This document shows, in pieces, positions 36,535-45,566 of a stretch of 64,000 nucleotides of DNA. The DNA comes from Diphasiastrum complanatum (taxonomy: Eukaryota; Streptophyta; Lycopodiopsida; Lycopodiales; Lycopodiaceae): the NCBI GenBank assembly GCA_029204225.1, contig CM055095.1, positions 19,863,450 to 19,927,449 on the forward strand, in the 5' to 3' direction. The translations under genes and the position numbers were made by a program. Position 1 is the first letter of the stretch; each line of letters starts with the position of its first letter. The notes below the pieces were generated by a model that did not search any database, was not told the DNA's origin, and saw only the letters and a program-made list of their open reading frames with translations.

Positions 36535-37548
36535 TCGAGTCCTTGAGAGGGAAGTGCCAGCATGATGCATTCTTCTCTACTATTTGGATCTCAGTCCAGA
36601 GCAGACAGTTACAGACTCCAGAACCAGTTCCCGGGGCTGGTGCCAGTTCATCCAAGAATACGGCAACTTCTGTTGAGAATGATGAGTCGGAGTATACGTC
36701 AGCTGACATTGAGGACTCTTGAGCTTGTATTACCCAAGCAAACCGTAGTGGTTGAGGGTAAGTTGACTCAAGGATTCAAATGGAAACAGTATTCCATTCA
36801 GGATGAGTACTTGCTCTATAGAGATAGAGTATGTGTCCCCAATTCAGAGGATTATAGGCAGCAGGTCCTATATGAGTGTCATGACAGTCCTAGTGCGGGG
36901 CACCCAGGCATTCAAAAGACCTATGAGCTTCTTTGTAGGCAATTCTTCTGGCCCAGTATGAAAAAGGACGTCCAGCATTATGTAACCAGTTACCAGAAAT
37001 GTCAAGTAAATAAAACAGAGCTTTGAAAGGTAGCTTGGTTGTTACAGCCCTTAGATATACCAGCTGGTAAATGGGAGAGTATCTCCATGGATTTTATAGT
37101 AGGCCTGCCTAAAACCTAAAGGGGTAATGACGCTATTTGGGTCACAATTGACCGTCTGACCAAAATGGCTCACTTTATTCCGACCAAAACAACCGTTAGA
37201 GCTCCAAAGTTAGCGAGGTTGTTTGTAGATGGGCTATTTAAATTGTACGGTCTACCTTCCGGCATAGTCAGCGACCGGGACAGTAAGTTTAATGGAAATT
37301 TTTGGAGGGCAGTATTCCATCATCTCCATACTAAACTTAACATGAGCACTACTGACCATCCACAGACGGACGATCAAACAGAAAGAGTAAATCAGGTGCT
37401 GGAGGATATGCTTTGTGCATACGTCAGCAAAAAGCAGACTAATTGGGAGGAGTATCTCTCGATATTAGAGTTTGCTTATAACAGTACCAAACATTCAGCT
37501 ACGGGATACAGCCCATTTATGTTGATCACCCACAACTATAGGGTTTAA
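36535..37548 (+). pseudogene. Gypsy integrase, C-terminally truncated
   Basis: The zinc-binding domain is HDSPSAGHPGIQKTYELL with YQKCQVNK. The catalytic core keeps DRLTKMAHFIP, SDRDSKFNGNFW and QTERVNQVLEDMLCAY, which hold the D, D and E residues. It runs to EFAYNSTKHSATGYSPFML and ends at a TAA (37546-37548), just before the deletion junction with the 3' LTR remnant. In-frame stops are present near 37024 and 37119. Confidence 0.92.
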
Positions 37549-37559
37549 ACAAGAAAAAG

Positions 37560-37666
37560 TTAAGGCCTCACACTGGGCTAGGAGGGGCTTGCTCCATATC
37601 AAGGAGTAGGCAAGGTTGGGTGGATCAGTTAGTGTTTGCCCTACTATGGTGTTGAGACCTCTAACA
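37560..37666 (+). repeat. Truncated 3' LTR of the gypsy element
   Basis: About 106 bp collinear with the end of the 5' LTR (32838-32942). Differences are G-to-A or C-to-T changes. It is joined to integrase sequence on its left and to the CACCC target duplication on its right. Confidence 0.9.
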
Positions 37667-37829
37667 CACCCATAAGGCTCGCCACCCAGCAAGACCAAAA
37701 GGGAAGGAGAATGTTGTGGGTGGGGGGGTAAAGGCTCCACTCTCATCATTAGCTTGTTTTGGCCTAGCCTCATTGTGTTGAACTCTCAAACTTCCTAAGC
37801 CAATTTGTAGCCAAACACCTTAGTGCGTC

Positions 37830-39035
37830 ATGGACCCCGCTATGCCCTCGAGTGAAGGACCGTCTTCACCACCTCCCCTCCCGAGTTAGTTACCGTACAG
37901 CTTGTATAGGCTTTAAACACCCCTTGTTTAACCCGGAATTCTTTTCGGGAGAAAAGAAGGACCGACATCCTAACATGATGCTTTTTTGGTTGGATTGGTG
38001 GAATAGCCATTTTTCCATGCACGATCCTCCTGATAGCACGAAGATCGCTTCTGCCCTTATGTTTTTACACGGTAAGGCGTACACATGGTGGCAGGATCTG
38101 CAGGATAGGGATGATACCTCTACCACTTGGGATGATTTTCAGGAAGCCTTTAAAGCGCTTTCCTGCCGGTCCTGGATGATTTTGAGCATTGGCGGCGTTT
38201 CACCACCATGGAGATGGGTAGTAGGCCGTTAGACGCCTAAGTACAGGAGTTCCAGGAAGTCTTATCTCGATTCACTTCGCAAATCGACCCTGTTCTAATA
38301 AAATTACAATTTATTTTGGGGCTTCCAAAAGAATTTCAACTTGAAGTGCGGCGCAACCAACCGTAGAGAATCGAAGATGTTATTCGCTTTGCAAAGATCT
38401 TCGATGACACCCACATTGGCTCTCGTAAGGAGCAAAGTTTGCCCAAGGCTGAACATAAAGAAAATAAAATTTTCAAGAAGCGGGGCAAGGACAGGACGGA
38501 CACCAATTTCCAGGTGGGAAAAAGTGCGTGAAGTTAGATCGCGATGACTATGACAAGGCGAGGACTGGCGGCTTGTGTATCTCCTACATGGAGAAGGGGC
38601 ATCTTTCAAAAGACTACCCAAAGAAACAAAAGAAATTTTGGGGGCATCCTAAATCCTTCAAGGCGCCAAGTAATTCTAGTATTTCTTTTGTTGATTTATC
38701 CTTTAAGGATGACACTAATTGTAAGATTGGCTATTTTTGGCCCCCACAACCTCATTCATATGAATGGGTTCATAGGATGCCAAGCTATGACTGTTCTTTT
38801 TTATGATGGTGCTACACATAACTTTATAGATGCTAAATTGGTGCAGAAACTCAAGGCGGCCATCGTGCCAAGTAATCATTTGTATGTGGTGAAAATGGCG
38901 TAGGGTGAAGATCAACAAGCTTGGGACCAGCTTGTTCCTCAGTTGCCGCTCAAGATTCAAGATTATGTCGAATCGCTTGATTTTCATATTATGAATTTAG
39001 ATAGCAAAGACATAATCTTAGGAAAGGAGTGGTTT
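37830..39035 (+). pseudogene. Second gypsy: gag, zinc knuckle and protease
   Basis: A possible gag ATG at 37830 opens a short Pro/Ser-rich start. The gag domain (FNPEFFSGEKKDRHPN, LDWWNSHFSMHD, HGKAYTWWQDLQ) runs to about 38220 and is followed by stops. The knuckle near 38570-38620 is decayed (CISYMEKGHLSKDY). The protease patch MTVLFYDGATHNFIDAKLV lies at about 38790-38845, and LDSKDIILGKEWF at about 39000. At about 39036 gypsy sequence switches to copia gag. Confidence 0.85.
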
Positions 39036-39363
39036 GCCATGAAGCGTGGGAAAGACTAAAACAGAAGTACGAAGTGAGGACTGACGCTTCGGTGATGCAC
39101 CTACACAATCAGTTGCAATCTATGCAATGGGATGGCAATCAGTTGGATCAGCATTTCGAGAGGATCAGAACGATCTTCGCTCAACTTGTTGCATCTGGAC
39201 AAGAGCACCAGGTCCTTGCAACACAACAACTGATGTACATCATGAAAACTCTACCTACGTCCTATCAGCCACTGAGAATGCTAATTATGAACTTACCAGA
39301 CATGACATTCGAGCAAGCTATCAGTCTTGTTGTTGATGAGAGACGAAGGAGAAGGAAGCAGTG
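39036..39363 (+). pseudogene. Copia gag fragment embedded in a gypsy element
   Basis: A 110-codon uninterrupted copia gag (UBN2-type) piece: AWERLKQKYEVR, LHNQLQSMQWDGNQLDQHFE and IRTIFAQLVASGQEHQ, ending with basic RRRRRKQ and TGA. It lies exactly between the gypsy protease end and gypsy sequence leading to RT. No LTRs or target duplications flank it, so it was not a normal insertion. Confidence 0.85.
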
Positions 39364-39365
39364 AC

Positions 39366-40020
39366 CGGAAGAAAGCTCTTTTTACAATGAGACATTTTTG
39401 TATGATGGCTCATTTGTTGAACTTAAAGGCAATATGAATAGGCCTTCTAATCCTGTTGTATCTGCTTCAGAAGTTGTTGAATATTGAAAGACTATGAAAA
39501 TAAAGTTTATCTTTGCTTTCTTAAAGATGAAATTTCTGTGGACGATTATGCTATTCAGAGTCTAAATATTGATTTGTCGCATATGCCTTTGAATGTGCCT
39601 TTAAATAACGTTTAAGTGTTAATTCACCTGAAGGTTGGGTATTTTACAAACCTAGGCAAGAATTTAGCGATATATTCTTGAAAAACTGCCTGATGCTCCC
39701 CAAAGGAGTGTCGACCATTAGATAGAGTCACTTCCTAATAGCCAACATGTATTTCTTTTTCCATACATGGTTAAGAAAGAGGATGAAATTTCTAAGCAAT
39801 TATAGGAGCTCTTAGGATGGGCCACATTCGGCCTAGTAATTTCCCTTGGGGAGCACATCCCTTTGGTTAGTAAAAAGGATGGAGGCACATGTTTGTGTGG
39901 TGATTTTAAAAGTTAAATTATTTAACCATCAAGAATAGATACCCCTTACCTAGGATGGATGATCTAATGGATCGTCTGAATGGAGCTAAGTATTTATGAA
40001 GGTTCTTTGAAGTTTAACAA
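39366..40020 (+). pseudogene. Second gypsy: RT N-terminal fragment
   Basis: Beyond the copia piece, scattered-frame sequence contains an RT start: KEDEISKQL near 39780, PLVSKKDGG near 39860 and RYPLPRMDDLMDRLNGAKY near 39935-39995. No catalytic box follows, so the element ends or is deleted at about 40020. Confidence 0.75.
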
Positions 40021-41030
40021 TTCTTTAGCATCAAGATTTGAATCTCCTATTTCATATTCAGAAAAGTAGAATAGGTACTATGCGGATGGTTTTTGTACAA
40101 AAGACTCTGCAATTCAAGTTCCAGGTATTTGTTATGTTAACTCCTTTGGGTCTATCAAAAAGTTCACGGAAAACTAAGATTTGATATATGCAAAAACTAC
40201 GTTGGCATAGCAACTGCTCATTATCGATGCAGTGATTTGACACATTTCCATAGAAAATTTTTAACCTTGATAGAATCCAACAAGCATTGTTGCCCCCAAA
40301 CTGGACCACATTGTACCCGAAACATTCTACATAAATGAATGAACTGCCCTTAATAAATGCTTTAATTTGATACCAATATTGCCCACACAAATTTTTTTTT
40401 TTGTGTTTTTGACCACATTTCGAAATGCGTTTTCAGAAACGCAGTGCAACTATGGTATATGGAGTAACGAGTAAATACAAGCAAGTGATATAGTGAGAGA
40501 GAGTGGAAAGAATAAGCATCTCCATGCAAACCATTGAGGTGTAAAAAAGAGTTTGTTGATCTAAAAAAACCGTATCCTTACCTCCATGTCAAAAATGCAC
40601 TTAGGTATGGGAACTCATACCTGAATAGATGCATCCTCTTGAAATGATGTCGTACTATCTCTACACGTGTATGTCCTCCTTGAAGGTCATAAAAAGGGTC
40701 TTCTTTAAGAAATTGTACAACAATTCTCACATCATTTGGAGAGTAGAGATAGGTTTTATGCTTTGTGTTATTGTATTCTAGTGAGCATTTAATACAATAA
40801 GACGTTCGAAAGAGTATTGTATTGACTTTGTGTAGAGTGGAGTGAATAACAAAAAGGAGCTGTTGTGTTCGCTTTAGCAGCGATTTCAGCCACATTGAAA
40901 TTTGATTCATCACTGGAACATTTTGCTGAGAACAGATGTATGCTAGTCGCATTTCTTACATACAATTAGCTTGCTGAAACAGAACTAATTATGAGCTAAA
41001 AGTGGGCACACCTCCAGCCAAGAGGAGGGC
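40021..41030. other. No recognisable gene
   Basis: AT-rich sequence with a T-run near 40390. Minus-strand frames at 40058-40390 and 40578-40952 show no known motifs. Further decayed exons of a duplicated PotD-like gene might be expected here, but none could be seen. Confidence 0.35.
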
Positions 41031-41260
41031 GGCCTAACAACGTCATAAAGTGATGAAAAAAACTTCATTTCTTGCTTTGTGGATCAGCAATGGTCTACAA
41101 GAGGCTAAATTATTGTGTTTCTCAGGTGAGAAAAGCATGCATGTATACCATAGAACTCTATTCACATGTGAAAGTGAAACAGCCAACAAAGTAGTAGAGA
41201 TAGTTCCTTACAAAAATGTCATAGAACCATTGTCCAAACAGGCATACTCCTCTGCTAGGA
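41031..41260 (+). pseudogene. Decayed duplicate of the last exon of the PotD-like gene
   Basis: The open frame 41050-41394 contains LWISNGLQEAKLLCFSG, which aligns with QWLDFCLQPARALSFKG of the gene downstream. Its VIEPLSKQA matches FIEPLSKQA of the same exon; IEPLSKQA is identical over eight residues although most codons differ at the third base. At DNA level, TAACAACGTCATAAAGTGAT (from 41034) matches TAACAACCCTCAAAAGTGAT of the real exon near 43945. The conserved RIRGPSPL segment and about 25 residues before the IEPLSKQA block are deleted. It suggests an older head-to-tail duplication of this gene. Confidence 0.6.
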
Positions 41261-41350
41261 ATGTGGCTTGGCAGAGAGAGGAGGAGAGTAGCGAGGGGAA
41301 GAAGAGAGAACAGAAGAGAAGAGAAGAGAGGATGGAGGAATGGCTGTATA

Positions 41351-41366
41351 TGACGTCATATATAAA
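41351..41366 (+). promoter_or_regulatory. Candidate promoter: TGACGTCA next to TATATAAA
   Basis: A palindromic TGACGTCA (bZIP/TGA-factor type site) at 41351-41358 abuts TATATAAA at 41359-41366, on the plus strand about 380 bp before the first visible exon of the PotD-like gene. Its use as that gene's promoter is inference. Confidence 0.4.
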
Positions 41367-41619
41367 TCTCCTCTGGTTCCTCTCTTTAGGTTAGTAGAGG
41401 TGGCTTTTGGAGAAGCCACCTAGTAGCTTGTGGAGGAAGTCAGCATTTCTGTTCATCGGATCGTATGCATCGGATCTCGGCCATCGAATGTGAACCAATT
41501 GAATCATGAAGAGGTATTTGAGTAAAAAAGGCCATTTCTTAATGAACTTTGAAGTTCTGACCGTAAATGCCATAAAAAAGTTTAGTACTGGTAGAGTGGG
41601 ATAACACTAGATACTATCC

Positions 41620-41621
<2 letters not shown>

Positions 41622-41674
<53 letters not shown>
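41622..41674. repeat. (GA)26 microsatellite
   Basis: An uninterrupted GA repeat. Together with ATG at 41620 it gives an Arg-Glu repeat in frame with the following exon, probably by chance. Confidence 0.97.
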
Positions 41675-41676
<2 letters not shown>

Positions 41677-41743
41677 CTTTTTATATGTTTTGATGAGTTA
41701 TCGAATGATTTCTCTGTGTATGCTTATGCAACATCTCATGCAG

Positions 41744-44440
41744 CTAGGAAGGACATGGCTATTAGTGCAGCTGATGCTACAACCAGGATTGCTCGTCAGA
41801 AGGATAAAGAATTAGAACTAGCTTATGAAGAGTGGATGGCAAGACCTTATTCTTTGACGGTGCCACTTAAAATAGTGGCTCTTCGAGCATCAGTGCCCTA
41901 TGTATGGTTAAAGGTATGACAAGTGAAAACTGAAACCTGGTAGCCTTACCCAGAATTCTCACTAGCTATTGTATAAAATATTCAAGTAGTTCATTTTGTT
42001 GTTGGTTATTCCAAGTTTTAACATGATGAACTTTTCCAAGCTCACTGAGATATCTTTGGTTACATCAGGAATTTTTGCGATCACAAGGGAAAAGAACAAG
42101 GCTTTCTGTGGAGTTTCAGAGAAGTCTTAGAGACATGATAACAGACATGGTCTTGTCGTTGGAGAACAGCCAGCTGAAAAAACAATCTGTTATGGCAGCT
42201 GATCTTGTTACTGTTGGGGATGCCTGGCTAGGCAGTGCAATTATGGGGGGCTTAATTGAGCCAATCAGCAATATTAATGAGCTTGATTGGTTTCAGCACC
42301 TTGGGCCTAGATGGCAGGTCTGCTCTACTTTGGCTCAAATATATAATCCTGGAATCTTCTGAGCTATCTCTAGATTAGTGGACTTGGCTTGATGCTGATA
42401 TGTATCAAGAGTTGTGTATGGCTTTGCATGGCTGTACAAGTTCTTGCAAGCGCTTAGTGTTTCCACCTCGTTGTGTTGTCCAGAATTTCCTGAGGAGAGA
42501 TGAATCTGGTCAATTGGATCCGCAAGGCATGGTGTGGGCTGTGCCATATCGATGGGGTTGCACAGTAATCGCTTACAGGAAGGATAAATTCGCTAAAGCT
42601 AACCTTTCTTCCATCAAAGTGAGTTCCTTACATCCAAGCAGCACACGTTTTGGTCAGTGCCAATCTGAACTACTGAGGATGGCAGTCACAGGTCCTCTGA
42701 GCTTTTCATACAGTTGATTATGTATTACAGTCAGGCACACCTTTCAGTCTGTAAATTTCAGCCTTTTTAGTAGTAGAATGTGATCTGAGGACCTCCACGT
42801 TTTTTTTCCAAACAAACTACATTAAGCAGTTTTGTGAACTCAGATTTGAGAATAGGGGGCCCTGATAAAGTTTCAGATTTGCAGTCTGTAGTTTTCTTCT
42901 TTGCTATACGTGCAAGAAGTGCACTTTTATAACAAATATTCATGATATGGAAAGCTTTCCTCAGTAATTAAGGATTTTTTCTCAGGATTGGCGAGACATT
43001 TGGAGACCTGAGCTTGCTGCAAAAGTGTCTATGGTGGATTCACCTAGGGAAGTGGTTGGTGCAGTCCTGAAGTCTTTAGGGGCTTCCTACAATTGCAAGA
43101 ATTTCAACAAAGAGGTTGTAGGAGGAAGAGAAGCTGTGAAGCAGCACTTTGCAGGTCTACAAAAGCAGGTCTTGTGCTTCTATTGACTCTTATTGTCTCT
43201 CTGAATTTTTTCAATGGGTCATCATCAGTAGTGTTGTATAATCTTGGAAAATTTTCTTTTTCAAGGTTTCAAAATACGCTATACAGAAATGTTGATTCTG
43301 CTTTGTAGGTGCGGATGTTTGATAGTAAAAACTATCTAAAAGCTTTGGGAGCTGGAGATGTTTGGGTTGCTGTTGGGTGGTCCAGTGATGTTATTCCCTT
43401 TGCTCGACGTATGTCAAACATTGCAGTTGTAGTGCCTAATTCAGGGTCCAGTCTTTGGGCTGACTTATGGGTATGAAAAGCTATTCAAAAATGCTGTGAG
43501 AACCCTTTTTTCATGTTTTATATATATCTCAAACATCACCATGTACAATATAATGTATCAGTTTTCTCGGAATTGAATTATATGTTGATAGTTGATTTTC
43601 TATGACCTAGGAGCAAGTTAGTTCTCCTTTGAAGTGAGTAGCCTTAGATGCATCACATCGATGTATACATGCCACCTTGTAGCTGTACAGCTTACTTTAT
43701 CACCATTTATTTGTAAGTGCTGTAAAATCATTTCGAAAGGTCCTGGATTGTAAGGAGCTTATTGTTACATTTTGGGTTAAACTTTACAGTATAGAGTTTA
43801 AGGTTGTTTTGTGGAAAGGTTACTGTATCTCCAGAGGATCTTATTCTCGTTCTTTTTTCTGTAAGACGTGAAGTATGACATCTGGACTGTAGTCAACTCT
43901 CATTTCATTAGAGTGAATGATACATTTTGACAGGCTATTCCTGCTGTAACAACCCTCAAAAGTGATAAGGTGGGAAGCAGAATACGGGGGCCTTCTCCAC
44001 TCACCTTTCAGTGGTTAGACTTCTGCTTGCAGCCAGCCCGAGCGTTGTCTTTCAAAGGAGGACTCTTCGCTGGAGATTCTCCTCTTTTACTAGCAAAACA
44101 AAACTGGTGCTGCATAAATTCTTGTGAGGAGTCAAAAGAAGATAGTCAAGCTAGTGCTTGTGAGGAGTCAAAAGAAGATAGTCAAGCTAGTGGAGAAGTT
44201 GTGGTCCCAAAGGCAAGTAACCAAATTACCCATGACAAGCTTGAAGGATTTATGTCTCAAGAAAGCATAGAACGAAGCGAGTTCATAGAGCCCCTTTCAA
44301 AGCAGGCTATGGATGACTATGAGTGGCTTCTGTCAGATAATCCGCAGGTTGAAGGGTGGCCAAATGATTTATGGGAGTTACTAAAAGGAGCTTTTCAATT
44401 GTCTTGGAGCAAGGTTCCTTCTGCTGGTGTAAGATTTTAA
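41744..44440 (+). CDS. PotD-like (spermidine/putrescine-binding-protein-like) gene, N-terminal exon not found
   Basis: Six exons join in consistent phase: 41744-41913, 42069-42317, 42484-42618, 42986-43168, 43309-43470 and 43934-44440 (TAA), all with GT-AG introns; together about 468 codons. The protein resembles the plant family related to bacterial PotD/PotF periplasmic polyamine-binding proteins (SBP-type). It contains LRASVPYVWLKEFLRSQG, AADLVTVGDAWLGSAI, VWAVPYRWGCTVIAY, DWRDIWRPEL, GDVWVAVGWSSDVIP, SLWADLWAIPA and RIRGPSPLTFQWLDFCLQPAR. Plant members are predicted plastid proteins; no transport partner lies nearby and ligand binding is inferred. Exon 41744 begins inside a codon, so an upstream exon with the transit peptide is needed. 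The last exon has a 36-bp in-frame duplication and a C-terminus (after DYEWLL) that may be unusual. It may be functional or 5'-truncated. Confidence 0.85.
44121..44191 (+). repeat. In-frame 36-bp tandem duplication in the PotD-like gene
   Basis: Two adjacent copies encode CEESKEDSQASA/CEESKEDSQASG. They lie in an acidic linker before the conserved FIEPLS block. The decayed duplicate exon upstream has no second copy. Confidence 0.95.
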
Positions 44441-44868
44441 GCCATTTTGTATTTCTCAGATTTATACTTCTTTGGTATAGATATCTTCTAATGACCTGAA
44501 AAAGTCCATGTCTGAAACTATTCAATACCAAGCAGCAGATTACAGATTGTAACCATATTGTGAGAACAATGAAATGTTACCAAGTTTTGCGCAATTCTGG
44601 AGATCTTGGGTAGCTGTGTTTCTTCGTCTGCCTCTGCTGCAAAGCTTCGAAAGAGAGATAGAGGATAGACTTTCTTGTGGCCTACTAATCATATATAACC
44701 TTAAATCACTGTGGGCCCATATGCTAGGGGCCGTAATAACACCTATCATATGACCCGTAACAAGAGGACATCTACTTTTCCCTACTAACGTAAACCTCTC
44801 ATTTCAATTTTAAATAAGTTCAGGCTGATTGGTTGACATCATGATTATTGCCATGGCAAGTGTTTTGA
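44441..44868. other. 3' flank of the PotD-like gene
   Basis: A probable 3' UTR and intergenic DNA, with no coding motif. Confidence 0.4.
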
Positions 44869-44876
44869 GTTTGAAT

Positions 44877-45558
44877 CAAGGTTGCATCGAACCACGGTTC
44901 GAACTGCCTTTCACGGTTCGAACTATCGAATCGTTTGGACCCGGTTCGAATCATTCGGACCCGGTTCGAACCGTTCGAACCGTCTACTAGGCCCTAAACC
45001 CGATTTCCGAACAATCTACAGTCCAAACTCCTACGGCCTAGACTCTACCTAGCTAGTAGCTACCTACTACCTAGTACCATTTAATATCCATAATACATAA
45101 TACATATCAATAATCAGACTAGTCAGTGACTCAGACACTGGTCACTAGTAAGTACTAAGTTGTAAGTTGTAACTTGTAACTAGTTAGTAGTCAGTGGTCA
45201 CTGGTCAGTGCCAAGTGGTCACTATTATAATTTATCAGCTCTGAGCTCAAGCCTCACATTTCAGTTATACTCCTAATTTCAATTTTCTAAACCGTAAGTT
45301 CCAAGTTTGAAGTGGCAAGTAGTTCTCTTAAGACTTAAACTTGGGTCATTATGTTTTGATACGACAGGTCACAGGTCGTGACTCTTATCTGATTATCTTG
45401 ATTCCTGATATCTGTAAATTTAGAGAAAATTGTTTAGCTATTAGGTATCTGTACAGTGAATATATGACTAGTACATCAGAAAAAATCATTTTTTTTTGAA
45501 AAATGGAAAAGACAGGTTCAAACCACAAAGAATCGGTTCGAACCGGGGTGTAACCTTG
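44877..45558. mobile_element. hAT-type MITE (non-autonomous DNA transposon)
   Basis: The ends are CAAGGTTGCA (44877) and TGTAACCTTG (to 45558), a 10-bp terminal inverted repeat with one mismatch. Imperfect inverted similarity continues inward (GGTTCGAAC). Identical 8-bp target duplications GTTTGAAT flank it (44869-44876 and 45559-45566), the size typical of hAT elements. The 682-bp interior has no transposase. It is rich in short direct and inverted motifs (GGTTCGAA clusters near 44895-44985; CAGTGGTCACTGGTCA near 45190). A large minus-strand frame crossing its right end is chance. Confidence 0.88.
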
Positions 45559-45566
45559 GTTTGAAT

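Larger units (their letters stand above)
32585..37666 (+). mobile_element. Ty3/gypsy retrotransposon with deleted 3' end
   Basis: The 5' LTR (32585-32942) has TGTTA...TAACA ends and is followed by an initiator-Met primer site. Gag, zinc knuckle, protease, RT, RNase H and integrase follow in gypsy order. The integrase C-terminus, the polypurine tract and about 250 bp of the 3' LTR are deleted, leaving a 106-bp LTR end (about 37561-37666). CACCC target duplications flank the whole (32580-32584 and 37667-37671), so the deletion happened during or after insertion without touching the outer border. Frameshifts and stops make it non-coding today. The integrase style resembles chromoviruses, but no chromodomain survives here. 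Confidence 0.93.
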
